Shown piece after piece: positions 1 through 11,297 of a stretch of DNA of 64,000 nucleotides. The stretch comes from Juglans regia (Eukaryota; Streptophyta; Magnoliopsida; Fagales; Juglandaceae). The DNA lies in the NCBI RefSeq assembly GCF_001411555.2, contig NC_049905.1:20946097-21010096 (forward strand). Direction: 5' to 3'. The translations under genes were made by a program, and so were the position numbers. The notes under the pieces were generated by a model, which searched no databases, was not told the DNA's origin, and saw only the letters and a list, made by a program, of their open reading frames with translations. Every line of letters begins with the position of its first letter. Position 1 is the stretch's first letter.

Positions 1-649
1 TATATTTTCTATGTATTTAGAGTCACGTGTTTTTTTTGTTCCTTTTCTTCATTTTTGACTCGAGTGAGGTGTTGAGCCATATGATCGGTTGCAATCTGGG
101 GCAAGAGTTGGTCGAGAGGGGTGGGCAATGCTCTGGCAAGTGATCGTGTGGCCGATGCTTGTGCGTAGGAGTCGCCTATGCAGTGGAGGCTGGTGTCTAT
201 GCGAGAACTGGGTGCTCGTGTCGTCTGGGCTCATGAAGCTGATGCTTGTGGTGGGCAAGCCGACCGGGCTCACACCGATGCTCATGGTTCTCTAGTTTTT
301 TTATTGTGTTTATTATTGTAATTTTTTTTGTTTTTAGTTAATAATAAAAAAGAAATAGGCTTTGGACTTGGTGTCCAAAGCATTATTGTCTCGTCGTCCT
401 CCCTAGGAGGACGAAGGGGACTATTTAGTTCTATTTTTACATAGTGTTTTCTCTGTTAGGAGAGAGTTTTTGGAAGTTAAGACAATGTCTGTCATAAAGT
501 AATTTGTGTGCGGGGATGCCCCAAAGCAGATGCGTAGTTTGGTTTATAGTCCAGATTTTCCTGTATTGATAAGTCATAGTTGTAACTTCAGTTCAATGAA
601 TGAAATGAAGTCTGTTTTCATAAAAGAAATAAAAAAAATAAAAAAAAAA
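1..649 (+). mobile_element. 3' end of a poly(A)-tailed non-LTR retroposon
   Basis: This stretch has no convincing ORF. From about position 55 it runs parallel to 36890-37435: both share an 'actcgagtgagg'-like block, the '(g)atcgg..aatc.gggg' block, the 'aataggctttgga' block, 'gttaagacaatgtct' and the closing 'gataagtcat..ttgtaactt'. It ends in an A-rich tail (about 621-649). The shared 3' end and poly(A) tail indicate a retroposon mobilised by LINE machinery. The 5' part lies outside the window, so its length and target-site duplication cannot be read. Confidence 0.7.
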
Positions 650-1696
650 TTATGAATCATGTATCAGATCAGTGAGCATTTGCATGTAACACACTGGAAA
701 TCCATTTGTGCTTGTAATAATGAAGTCCCCCATCCTGAATTTATGTTGATCAAAAGGCAATTACAAAGGACATAATTAATTAACATTCTTAGGATTTTTT
801 CCCCTTTCCTCTTTTCCACCACATAAGTTAAGATATATTATAAATATAATCATCTACCTCTTTTCATCAGTTTAAACTTTTAGAATAATTAATAATTTCA
901 CATGATATATTAAAGTAGAGGTCTTGAACTAAAATATTGATTTTACACTTCATCCAATTTAATTAAATATTATATTTATTAAGCTCACCTATTAAGGACA
1001 GATCGATATATTATAAGAGAACCGATAGATATTACGTAGAGATCCTACATAAACAAATTTACAAATTAATGATATTATTTAATGTGATATGTTATATTCA
1101 CTTTATAATAAAATGAGTTTTACAATCTAATGTACTACATCAAAACATGTTAGTTAATTGTGAATTTTCTTTTATAAAATCTCTGTGTAGACCAATCAAG
1201 CATTGCTAATTTTATTTTAAAAAATAAAAATCTATATATGTACCTTTTTGATCTATGAGTTTAAACTTTTAGGATAAGTAGCGATTGCATAATATATTAT
1301 ATATATTAATTATTTTCTTTGACACCTAGTATGATAACAAACTGTACGTACGTAGTACTAATTTGATATGTATCAAGCAATAAAACTGAACACGGATTAA
1401 TTAATTAATTCATGCCCACTCGGAACTAAACGTGCTTGCAAATTAAAAGATCGAAAATAGAAGTCAATTAAATTACAAATAATATTATCATTCAAGATCA
1501 ATATCGTGTCTCTGAAAGTTTCTTGCCTGAATATGTAGTGCGCGCAGGATCTCCAAAAGCTTCTACATGATATATATATATATATATATATTATATATAA
1601 TATGTTTCCGGCAATGAATCGATCTGCCTTTTCCTAAACAAGAAATTAAGAGTCAGATCATCGGGTTGACCTTTTATTGGCCGTTTGATTATTTGA
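650..1696. other. AT-rich intergenic DNA
   Basis: No gene is recognisable. It contains a foldback repeat (1036-1190, listed separately) and a (TA)n microsatellite at about 1569-1592. The rest is AT-rich without coding signal. Confidence 0.6.
1036..1190. repeat. Foldback MITE-like repeat, family F (copy 1)
   Basis: The two arms are roughly inverted: 'agagatcctacataaacaaa' at the left and 'tttataaaatctctgtgtag' at the right. The core has the recurring phrases 'aaattaatg..atttaatgtgat' and 'tataataaaa.gagttttacaatct'. The same layout recurs near 13086, 13651, 17052, 40891, 44208 and 48073. It is non-coding and resembles a non-autonomous DNA transposon. The superfamily is not assignable because no clear target duplication was found. 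Confidence 0.55.
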
Positions 1697-1916
1697 GGCC
1701 TTGTTTGTTTTCCAAAAACATCTCATCTCATCTCACCTCATCATTACAACTTTCCCAAATCCCCACACAAAATAAAATAAACAATTCAACTTTTTCAAAT
1801 CCCAAAACAACAATAATATTAAAAAATATATTCTAACAATATTTTATTCAACTTTTTAACTTTAATCTCAACTCATCTCATCTCATCTCATCTCATCTCT
1901 GAAAACAAACGAGCCC
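1697..1916. mobile_element. Tourist/Harbinger-like MITE, 'ctcat' family
   Basis: The terminal inverted repeat reads 'GGCCTTGTTTGTTTTC' at the left and, reversed, 'GGGCTCGTTTGTTTTC' at the right. It is flanked by a 3 bp duplication 'tga' (1694-1696 and 1917-1919). The inside is rich in 'ctcatctcat' and 'caacaataatattaaaaaata'. A 3 bp target duplication with G-starting TIRs fits PIF/Harbinger MITEs. Related copies appear at about 21960-22185, 43830-44155 and 44745-44944. Confidence 0.7.
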
Positions 1917-2321
1917 TGAGTTTCATGATGAAAACATGATCGGCAACTGTATGAATGCAGGCACAGATCATTCAGTTGACAAATTGATGTTCATGTCAAG
2001 AATTGGACAAATTGATGATCATCATGCAGTCAAAGTTTCTCTCTTAAACATTGTTGGAATTTGGAAGTGTGAGCTATATATTTCTTGGTGGACTTTAGTA
2101 AATCTTGAAATGGTCATATGTATTAACCTAATTAATATTTTATATTCGTAACGATAATTTCTTCCTTCTAGATAATTTTATATCTATGTGAAATCACTGT
2201 AGGTTCTTATCCCAAAAGCTTAAGCTAATGGAAAGAAGTAGATTTTATTATTTACTTTATATCTTAACACATTGATTATCATATAATTTTACCTCTTCTT
2301 TACTCAAAATGAGATTACAAT
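1917..2321. other. Intergenic DNA left of the first Copia element
   Basis: A 71-codon open frame (1936-2151) is present, but it has no recognisable motif and typical non-coding composition. Nothing else is seen. Positions 2317-2321 (acaat) are the left target-site duplication of the Copia element. Confidence 0.5.
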
Positions 2322-2495
2322 TGTTAGACACAATGGTTTTTTGAATTTCCAAGTTGTATTAATGGTACTGTGGCAATGTGTATTTCTACGCTTTTACAAG
2401 AGGAATAATTCTGTTACAAAAGATTCCAATAATAACAGAAAGGTAAAAGTTCTATATTCTAGAGTATTCTAAAAGACTAAGGTATTGTGCTAATA
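2322..2495 (-). repeat. 3' LTR of Copia copy 1
   Basis: A 174 bp LTR. In element orientation it begins TATTAGCAC and ends TGTCTAACA, so it opens with TA rather than the usual TG. It is preceded in element orientation by the polypurine tract. Confidence 0.88.
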
Positions 2496-2584
2496 CGCCC
2501 CCTTGAGTCCAATGGAGTGTCAACTACATTAAGACTCATACAAAAAAGAATGAAACTGTCTGAAACTAAAGGTTTAGTAAAGAC

Positions 2585-5500
2585 ATCAGCTAGTTGTCCT
2601 TTTTAGCTGCAGTGGGAAACTTTGAGAGTGTTTGCAACAACCTGATCTCGAACAAAGTGGTAGTCAACGGCCATGTGCTTTGTCCGCGAGTGGTAGACTG
2701 GATTTGCTGTGAGAAAAGTTGCTCCAATGTTGTCACACCAAAGAGTAGGTAGCTGTGACAAAAAAAAATACCAAGTTCACATAGTAGTGTTTGTAGCCAA
2801 ATCAATTCAGTAGCAATAGATGCTAAGGATTTATACTCAGCTTCAGAACTGGATCTAGCAACTATCTTCTGCTTCTTAGATAGGGCTGCAAACGGTCCGG
2901 TCCGACGATGGACCGAAAATTTTCGGTCCATTATTTTTCCGGACCGGACCGGACTGAACACCCAAAGGGACCGGACCGGACCGATAGCTATCGGTCCGGT
3001 CCGGTCCAGTCCGTCCGCCCTCTTTTTTTTCTTTTTTTAATAATTAAAAAAAAATTATTTAAAATACTAAATTAAATTAAGTGACTTATTAATGTGGATT
3101 ATGTAACAAACTTAATAAAAAAATATTTTATATGGTCAATGATAATAAATTATATGAAAATTATATTATTAATTTATATAATTACTATATAATTAACTAA
3201 TTGATATTATATATTTATTAATTCATAGAATATTAACAAGTGTTAATAGTATATTTAAAATTTTATATTGTTAATAGTGATAAGTTAAATGAAGATATAT
3301 ATAAAATATTATTAATTTATAGAATATTAACAAGTATTAATAATATATTTAAAAATTTATATTGTTAATTGTACAATTATTATATATAAAAAATATATAA
3401 AAAATATTTTTTTTTTTAAATTTTTCATTCGGTCCGGTCCGGTCCTAAAAAACCGTGGACCGTGGACCGGACCGAATGATTTCGGTCCTCTAAAATATGG
3501 ACCGGACCAGACTGGTCTAAGTCTCGATCTGGTCCGGTCGGTCCGTTCGGTCCAACCGGACCGTTAATCACCCCTATTCTTAGAGCTCCAGGAGGTCCAG
3601 TGCCGCCCAAGAAAGATGCAAAATCCACCAGTTGAGCGTCCGTCGTCTGAACACCCTGCCCAGTCAGCATCGGTGTAGGCTTGAAGGTTGAGCTTGGAAG
3701 ACTTCTTAAAGATCAAACCAAAATTCATGAGTACCCTTTAGGTATTTAAAAATCCTTTTGACAGCAGTCCAATGAGAGAGTTTGGGGTAATGCATAAACT
3801 GACATACTTTGTTTACAGCAAAGGCAATGTCAGGACGTGTCAAGGACAAATATTGTAACCCTCCTACAACACTTCTGAACAAAGTGCAATCATCAAATTA
3901 AGGTGAGTCATATTGAGACAGCTTAAAAAAAGCTGCCATAGGTGATGTTATGGCCTTGGTTGAAAGCATATTGCTTCGAGCCAACAGATCTTTGATGTAT
4001 TTATGTTGTGACAAAAACAAGCCAGTATCAGTGTAATCAACCTCAAGACCAAGAAAGTAAGAGTGTACCAAGATCTTTAAAAGGAAAAATAGTAGCCAAG
4101 TCCGAAATGAGAGAATCAATAGCACACAGCTGTGAGGAGGTGATAACCATGTCATCAACATATATCAACAAGTAAATGGTCAGATCACCACGAGTTAGGA
4201 TAAATAAGGAATGATTTGTTTTTGAAGCAGAAAAACCATAGTTCAAAAGCCAAGTACTGAGTTTGGCAAACCAGGCACGTGGAGCCTGCTTGAGACCATA
4301 GATTGCCTTATTTAACTTACATACATAGTTAGGGTAATCAGAGTTGATAAGCCCTTGAGGCTGCTGCATATAAACTGTGTCAGTCAAAGTGCCATGTAAA
4401 AAAGCATTCTGAATATCAATTTGGCGCAGAGGCCATGCTTGACTAATAGCTAGAGATAGGATCAAATGGATGGTGGTTGATTTAACAACAGGACTAAACT
4501 TTCCGTTATAGTCCAACCCCAACTATTGGTGGTAGCCCTTGGCTACCAACCGAGCCTTTCTTCAAGCAAAAGATCCATCAGAATTAAGTTTAGTTCTATA
4601 AACCCATCGGCATCCAAGAATATTAAAAGTAAGGAGAGGGGGTACCAACGTCCAAGTGCTATTTTGAATCAAAGCATTATATTCAAGGGACATAGCATCA
4701 TACTAGTCAGGAAATTTGAAGCAGTTGAAAAGCTAGAAGGTTCATCTGGAACGGCCACCATGCTGTTGAGACAAGTCTGTTGTGGGTAATGAATCGTGCC
4801 ATCCGTGAGATTCCGTGGATGTGGTTTGACTCTGTGTGATGATAGGGGACCTGGGAGGAACAAGAGAGGAAGAAAAAAATTGATTTTGTAAAGGAAGAGT
4901 GGGATTCAAAGAGTTCATGTGAGAGGAAGGAGAGTTTGAGGGATGAATGTTAGCGGTAGAAGAAGATAAGGATGAAGGATTAGGGATGCGAAGGGAACTA
5001 GGGTTCAGGATATTGAAAGGGGATGGGCTGAGATGATGGGCTAGGCCTGGACCAAGAATAGATTGTTGAAAGAAAGGAAGAGATACTTGAGTTTGGGCCA
5101 GACTTGTTGGAGTGGAACTAGGCTTCAGTTTGGAGAAGGGAAAGGAGCTTTCATCAAAAGTTACATCTCTAGATATGTAAAGTCTATTTGTGTTGGGCTC
5201 AAGACATTTATAGCCTTTATGGGAAGTACTGTACCCTAAAAATATACATGACAAAGAGCGAAAATTTAGTTTGTGTTTGTTATAGGGCTTTAAGTTGGGC
5301 CAGCACTCACACCCAAAGACTTTCAAGGAAGAGTAATTAGGATCTTTATTATACAACATAAAATCAGGTGATTTGTTTTTGAGAGCTTTGGATGGAAGCA
5401 TATTTATTAAATGGACAGAGGTTTCAAAGGTTTCAACCCAATAAGTTGTGGGTAGAGAGGAATGAACTAGTAGAGCAAGCCTAGTTTCGAGAATATGCCG

Positions 5501-7404
5501 ATGCTTACGCTCTACTAGCCCATTTTGTTGATGAGCATATGGGCAAGAAAGTCTATGTGTAATGCCTTGTTGAGAGCATAAAGTAGTGATGGGCTTAAAT
5601 TCGGCTCCACCATTAGTTTGGAGAGTACTTAACTTACAATAAAAAAGACGCTTAATGAAAGGCAAAAAACGTGAAAAGATAGTTTGAATATTAGATTTCA
5701 TTTTTAATGGAAAAAACCAGGTATAACGAGTATAATGGTCTACAAAAGAAACATAGCAACAAAAATCATTGTTTGAAATAGCTGGAGATGGGCCCCAAAG
5801 ATCTACACTGATGAGTTGCAAGGGCCTAGTGTAAATGGATTGGCTCGGCCTATAAGCTAGCTGATGGCTTTTTGCAAGAGGATAGGCAAAGCATATTCAG
5901 GTGGATTTGCTTGGAGAAAGTGGCAAACAATTGGCATGCACAATCTTGGAGACAAGCTAAAGAGAAGGGTGACCGAGTCTTTGATGCCAAGTTGGGAGAG
6001 TAGTCCGTTCACCAAGATTAAGAGAGGCAGCAACGGATTTTATTAAGGGAAAGGTATACAAGCCATTATGAGTTGGACCTGTGAGGAGGGTTGTCTCCGT
6101 CTGAGAATCCTTCACAGAGAAATGAGTTGCATGAAACTCAAAAAAGCAAGAGTTATGGATGCAGAATTGTAAAACATATATTAGATTTTTCGAAATAGAA
6201 GGAACGTGAAGAAGCTACGATGCATGCGTGAGTGGCCACAGGCTATTTTTCAGAGTAAAACAAAAAGAGTTAGAAGTAAGGGAGTTGTCACCAGTATGTT
6301 GGATAGGGAGGCACGATCCATCATCGACGCGAATTGTATATGCACCAAAGTATGGTTCACTGTGAAGGTTAAGGTTAGTGAGATCACAGGTAATATGGTG
6401 AGTGGTTCCTGAATCTGGGTACCAAGTTGGGTCTGAAAATGATGTGGAAGAGGCATGGTTTACGGCATGGTTGGTAGAGAAAAAGGAAGGTGGATCAATT
6501 TGATAGGAGTGGTCACATCTGTATCTGCACTGAATGCCCTTGTTTGTTGCAAACTTGGCAGGTGGGTCTTTGGCCACCATGTGTTTGAGAAAAGTTTCAT
6601 GAGGAATTATATGAAGTGCCACCACCACGGTTTTTTTGAAATCTGCAACCACGTTCTCTGCCTTGTCTTCCACCACAAAAGTAACTTCTTCCTCTTTGAT
6701 CTCAGCTACTGTAACTAACAGAAGACTCAATGGAAGGTTTAGTAGTATTAGCAACATGAGAAAGTCTATTCTCTTGAATCAGCAGTAATTGATAAAGCTC
6801 ATGTGATGAGAGAGGGTCAGATCTCGTGGTGACTGAAGTCACAAAAGTTTCATAGGTTGGTCCAAGACCAGTGAGAAGATAGGTGACAAATTCCTTGTCT
6901 AGAAGAGAATTACTCGTTGCTGCCAGTGTGTCAACTAGGTTTCTGACCTTTTCAAAATATTCTGTAATGGAAAGATCACCACGGGAAAGATTTGCAAGCT
7001 GAAATTTAACTTGGAATTCTTTGGCTTGTGAATAAGAAGCAAACATTGATTTCAAGGAGAGCCATAGCCCTCATGCTGTGCTTGATGAATGCACTTGACT
7101 AAGAACAGAATCTGAGAGGGAGGAGAACAAAACACTGAGCACCAGTTGATCTGTTCACCTCTAGGTAAGGTAATCTGGGTTTGCTTTTGGCTGACTACTG
7201 CCATTAACAAGTAAAAATTGCTCAGGACAAGAAATGGTTCTATCAATGTATCCATGGAGGTCTTGACCTGGAAGATATTCAGAGAGTTGAACTTGCCAGA
7301 GCAAATAATTTTCTGTAATAAGTTTTGCGGTAACTACATGAGAAAAGGAAGAAAGTATAGAAGAGTGAGGCTAGGGAAGAGAGGAAGATGTGGGCATAGC
7401 CATG
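2585..7404 (-). pseudogene. Copia gag-pol polyprotein, degenerate
   Basis: Reading on the minus strand, the gag part (about 7404-6700) has a UBN2-like core with 'AKEFQVKFQLANLSRGD'. The protease shows the catalytic triplet in 'TWYPDSGTTHHIT' (about 6400). The integrase core (4742-5821) carries 'LQTNGGAEF', where the second catalytic Asp is replaced by Asn, and the catalytic Glu in 'HQQNGLVERKHRHI'. The reverse transcriptase (about 4570-3898) has 'IQNAFLHG' and the 'YVDD' active site. RNase H ends with '[21 protein letters not shown]', interrupted by a hAT MITE. Frame changes near 4050, 4530, 4800 and 6700, plus stops in gag, show that it cannot make an intact polyprotein. It is a close relative of the Copia at 49669-56862. 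Confidence 0.9.
2881..3576. mobile_element. hAT-type MITE with GGACCGG repeats, inserted in Copia RNase H
   Basis: The ends are TAGGGCTGCAAACGG and CGTTAATCACCCCTA, an imperfect TIR of the TAGGGGTG type. They are flanked by an exact 8 bp duplication 'ttcttaga' (2873-2880 and 3577-3584), the mark of hAT insertion. Both ends are loaded with 'ggaccggaccgg'/'ggtccggtcc' runs around an AT-only centre (3010-3420). It has no transposase and splits the Copia RNase H codons for 'SKK/Q'. Confidence 0.88.
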
Positions 7405-7440
7405 GATCATGAGACAGCTAGTCGAGCTACTCTAATACCA

Positions 7441-9811
7441 TGCTAGACACAATGGTTTTCTAAGTTTTCAAGTTTTATTAATGGTACTGTGGCAGTGTGT
7501 ATTTATACACTTTTACAAGAGGAATTATTCTGTTACAAAAGATTCCAATAATAATGTAACACCCCGTATTTTAGTGTATTTTTATTGAAGGATTATTTTT
7601 ATTTTATTCAAAAATTTATTCTCTTATTTTAAATTACTGGATTTTAATTGGATTATTTTTAGGATTTTTAATTTGGTGAAAATTAATTTTTTATGTGCTT
7701 TCTTAATATTTATTTATTGTTGTGCATTTAAATTACTTTTCATATTTAATTAATTACTGTGAGATTTAATTATTTCAATTTGACTTTACCATTACGTTTA
7801 AATTATTTTATTTAACTTGTGGTTTTGAAATCGTTTCTGTTGGATCATTTTTGTAACCCAAATTATGAGGATTGGACCTCGTTTCTTTTTCCTCCATTTT
7901 TCTTTCATCTCCTTTTCTTTTCTCTTTCTTTTCTTTTCCTTATTTCTCCTTCGGTTTCCTCTCTCCCGCGCGCGAAGCCCAGCCCCCTCCCTCTCTCTTC
8001 CGTCCGTTCCTTCTTCACCACCCAGCGCCGCCGTGCGTCGACGGTGGTTGACACCGCCCAGTCCCCCAGCCTCCCCAGCTGCCGACTAACACTTCCCTCC
8101 AATCTCAGCCTCCCTTGCGCCGTCGTTAACCTCCAGTAGCCCTTCAAAGCCGCGGCGTCACTTTCGCTCCAGCGCCGCCGTCGCACCACCATTGGCCACC
8201 ATCTTCACACCACTTCATCCTCGACCTCTTGGCAGCCCATTGGACCCAACCTCACCTCCGATCCATCACCGGTGAAGCTCCACCATCCACATTTCCGATT
8301 TGGGTATTTTGGTCTTCTACTGCCCATTGCGCCGCCACCCACGGCCAACCTTCACCACCACTAGCTTCACCGACCTCCTTAGGCCCTACTCTATCAATTT
8401 TGGGTCTTCGTTTGTCTTCGTTGAAAAGTGGATATCTGTGACCCACGGCCACAGTGTATTTTACACTGTTCTGTAGCTATTTTTCCACTTCTTGTAGCTT
8501 CGTGATCCTTCGGAAATTGTTACATTTCACTGTAAGTATTTCTCCAAAGAATTCTTGTGAATTTAATGTATTTTTACACTAACACATTTCACTGTATTTG
8601 ATCTGTTGATTGGTTTTGCCGGACTGAGTCCGAGGAGTACGAGGGTCGGATGGTTTGGTGATTGGAGTTGTTTGGTTGGATTGATTGGGTTGGTTATTGA
8701 TGGTTGTGGATTAGAGTTGGTACATGTGCATTTCATGATTTCATGCATGATCATGTTGTAAAGGAAACTGGATTTTCGTGTGTTGCAATCATGTTCATGT
8801 ATTTATTGAAAATTGGGTTTTCATGTGAAATGATTTATTGGGTGGGTGTGTATCACGAACCCCAAGCCGAGATGGGGTATTATCTCGGTGGAGCTCCTCT
8901 GGTTACTCGGGAGCGGAATATACTGAGTAACGTCCCCTAGATTGTCGCTGGGCGACAATGAGATCGGACGAGAGATTCGTGCCGACTCCGTGGTCCTTCT
9001 GCTGGCAAGGACTAGAGGATGCTTGGCTACGTACGCGCTGGGTGCGGAACTGGGTATCGCTCGTTGTGTAGTGGATGTGTTCCCACGTACGTATTGGGCG
9101 CGGAAGTGGGCATCCCTACGAAGCCAGGGTGTGCGGATGACCCATAGGGGAGATCATGGTGCATACATTAAAAATGGACTGTTTTCTGGGAAAATAGTGT
9201 GAATTGGATTTGGTGTAAATCATTTTCTAGGAAAATGTTTTACGAATTATTTTTGGGCCAATTGGGATTTTGGCGTGCGTTGGAAAATAATCATTTTCGG
9301 GGAGAATGATGTTTTGAGGAAAAATGCATATTTCTTCATATGCATACATGTTGGTTGCATTAATGCATTTTTATTCCTGAGGATTATTTGGGTTATACTT
9401 ACATGCGGTACCATTTTGTGATAACGCAGATTTTGATGCAGATGTAGATGAGGGTGAGCCTGAGGAGTCGGCTCCACCCGGGGAGTGATCTGGGATCACT
9501 TGCTTAGATATTTTATTTTACTGTATTGTATTTTAATTTTGGATGACTGTATAACTTTTTAAACCCTTTTACTGATGTTTACTTGTATTTAAATTCTAGT
9601 ACTTAGTTGATTAATCCGCTGCGTTGTTTTTATACACTGTCGCTTGTACACACACTTGGCACTTTCGCTGGGATGTGTGACCGTGTTGTCATCATCCCGA
9701 CGTCTCGATTCTTGTGTTTCCTTACATAGGGGTCGGGGGCGCCACAAATAATATAAAGGTAAAAGTTCCATATTCTAGAGTATTCTAAAAGACTAAGGTA
9801 TTGTGCTAATA
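7441..9811 (-). repeat. 5' LTR of Copia copy 1, split by a solo LTR
   Basis: The LTR halves 7441-7554 and 9752-9811 together match the 174 bp LTR at 2322-2495. The break contains the solo LTR 7555-9746 and its 'aataa' duplication. The primer-binding site lies immediately to the left. Confidence 0.88.
7555..9746. mobile_element. Solo LTR of a large (Gypsy-like) retrotransposon
   Basis: The sequence opens TGTAACACCCCGTA and closes GGGGGCGCCACA, proper TG...CA ends. It is flanked by a 5 bp duplication 'aataa' (7550-7554 and 9747-9751). There are no internal coding domains, primer site or second LTR, so it is a solo LTR of 2192 bp left by recombination. The long LTR and the TGTAACACCCC start are typical of plant Gypsy elements of the Tekay/Del kind; the family is inferred. 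Open frames inside (for example 7819-8139) fall in a C-rich leader and resemble no protein. Between 8840 and 9140 there are near-repeats of 'tacgtacg..tgggtgcggaactgggtat'. Confidence 0.85.
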
Positions 9812-9816
9812 ACAAT

Positions 9817-10542
9817 CTCTCTCTTTTAATTAAGTCCCTGACTAATGTCCTCGTCAAGCCATTCTATCGCAAATGAATTGAAGCATGCAGCTCATATATA
9901 TACTACAATTTTGCTTGCATGGGATTTGGGTAGCTCCCATATTATTTATAACAAATTTCTCTCGTATACTCAATTTGAGGTGTTACAATCTCTCTTTACA
10001 GGTAATTAAGATACATGATCAGAGACATGTAATGATAGGTACTAAATCCTATATATGATCTCAATGATCGATCGAGATTAATTATAAGTTTTATAGATTA
10101 ATTTAACTACGAAAGATTAATATTAATTAACCCCGTACTTTTCAGACATTGCATGCATTAATTAATCATGATCATGTGCTAGCTGATCAATACCGATAAT
10201 TATTAATTACGTGCATACATGTGTAATATTATTGATATATATATATATATATATATATATATTCTACCTAACTTTGTCTATATATTCTACCTTCCGATCG
10301 ATCATCTGATTTTTATTATTTTTAATCAAGGAACCATGAATATATAGTCGGTGATCGGGTAGAAGAACAAAAACGTACCAGCCGAGAGATGGACATCAGA
10401 CCAGATCATAGATACAGATCATCTAGAGAGAAAGAGATATAATAAAAAGACATCATACACAAAAACTTGATGATCATGATCAGCCTGCTACTAATTAATT
10501 ACATGATCCATGATGAACAGGGCAAGTATTCCAGCTAGCTCC

Positions 10543-10584
<42 letters not shown>

Positions 10585-11275
10585 TAAGAAGGGCAGAAAC
10601 GTCCCTGTTTGGTGTAAGTTTCTTGGCAAGACAACGCAAGGAGTATGTATCATTCATGACTCAATTATTTAATCTTAGATTACGTGTGTTCGTTTGCGTA
10701 GGTTGACGTGATACCATATAATTTGCATGCACAATATACATATACAGATCACGGCCCGTCGTTTCACAAGACATGTCCTTTTCTTAATTTTTCTTTCTTA
10801 CGAGCCTGATAGATATCATGTACTCGTCCGCCTCGATGAAAATAACAAATGGCCTACTTCTAAATTATATATAACGTTTTTAGGATGATCGATCAGTAAT
10901 ATTAATGGTACTGGATTCGACCCACGTACGTACACAAACGCGTACGCTTTGAAAGGAAAACATGAGAATATTTAATCTCGACGTTCTCGGTAACAACAAT
11001 ATAAGGAATAATTAGATCATTTAGTGATGCATGCAAAATAGCAATGAGATCGATACATTATATAGAATTGATCCTTTCAGGACTTGACCACATTTCACGC
11101 TTACATTGCTTATAATGGAAGAAAATTACAGAGGATCTCGTTTCAGGCCCTTATTCCACATAAGGACTCTTAATGTTCAATAAAAACAACAAACAAAAAA
11201 TTACAATGCTGAATATACCATGCATAAAATCCAAGCTGGAAATTAGTGATTATTCATGTAACAATTCAAATTGAT
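9817..11275. other. Intergenic DNA between Copia and the extensin gene
   Basis: No gene is recognised. (TA)n microsatellites lie at about 10232-10261 and 10545-10576. The part nearest 11100-11275 is presumably the 3' untranslated and downstream region of the extensin gene. Confidence 0.55.
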
Positions 11276-11297
11276 TCAGGGGTTTGAATATTGAAGT

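Larger units (their letters stand above)
2322..9811 (-). mobile_element. Ty1/Copia LTR retrotransposon (copy 1), inactive, with two later insertions
   Basis: The element is flanked by a 5 bp duplication 'acaat' (2317-2321 and 9812-9816). The LTRs are 2322-2495 and 7441-7554 plus 9752-9811, about 92% alike by eye. The tRNA-Met-type primer site (TGGTATTAGAG, reverse strand) abuts the 5' LTR at about 7430-7440. The polypurine tract (AAGGGGGCG) abuts the 3' LTR at 2496. Gag, protease, integrase, reverse transcriptase and RNase H follow in Copia order on the minus strand, broken by stops and frameshifts. After removing the hAT MITE (2881-3576) and the solo LTR (7555-9746) it is about 4.6 kb, a normal Copia size. 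Confidence 0.93.

Noticed and set aside
7819..8139. 106-codon plus-strand frame, Ser/Pro-rich
   Set aside because: It lies inside the solo LTR in a C-rich leader-like tract, has no known motif, and overlaps open frames on both strands.
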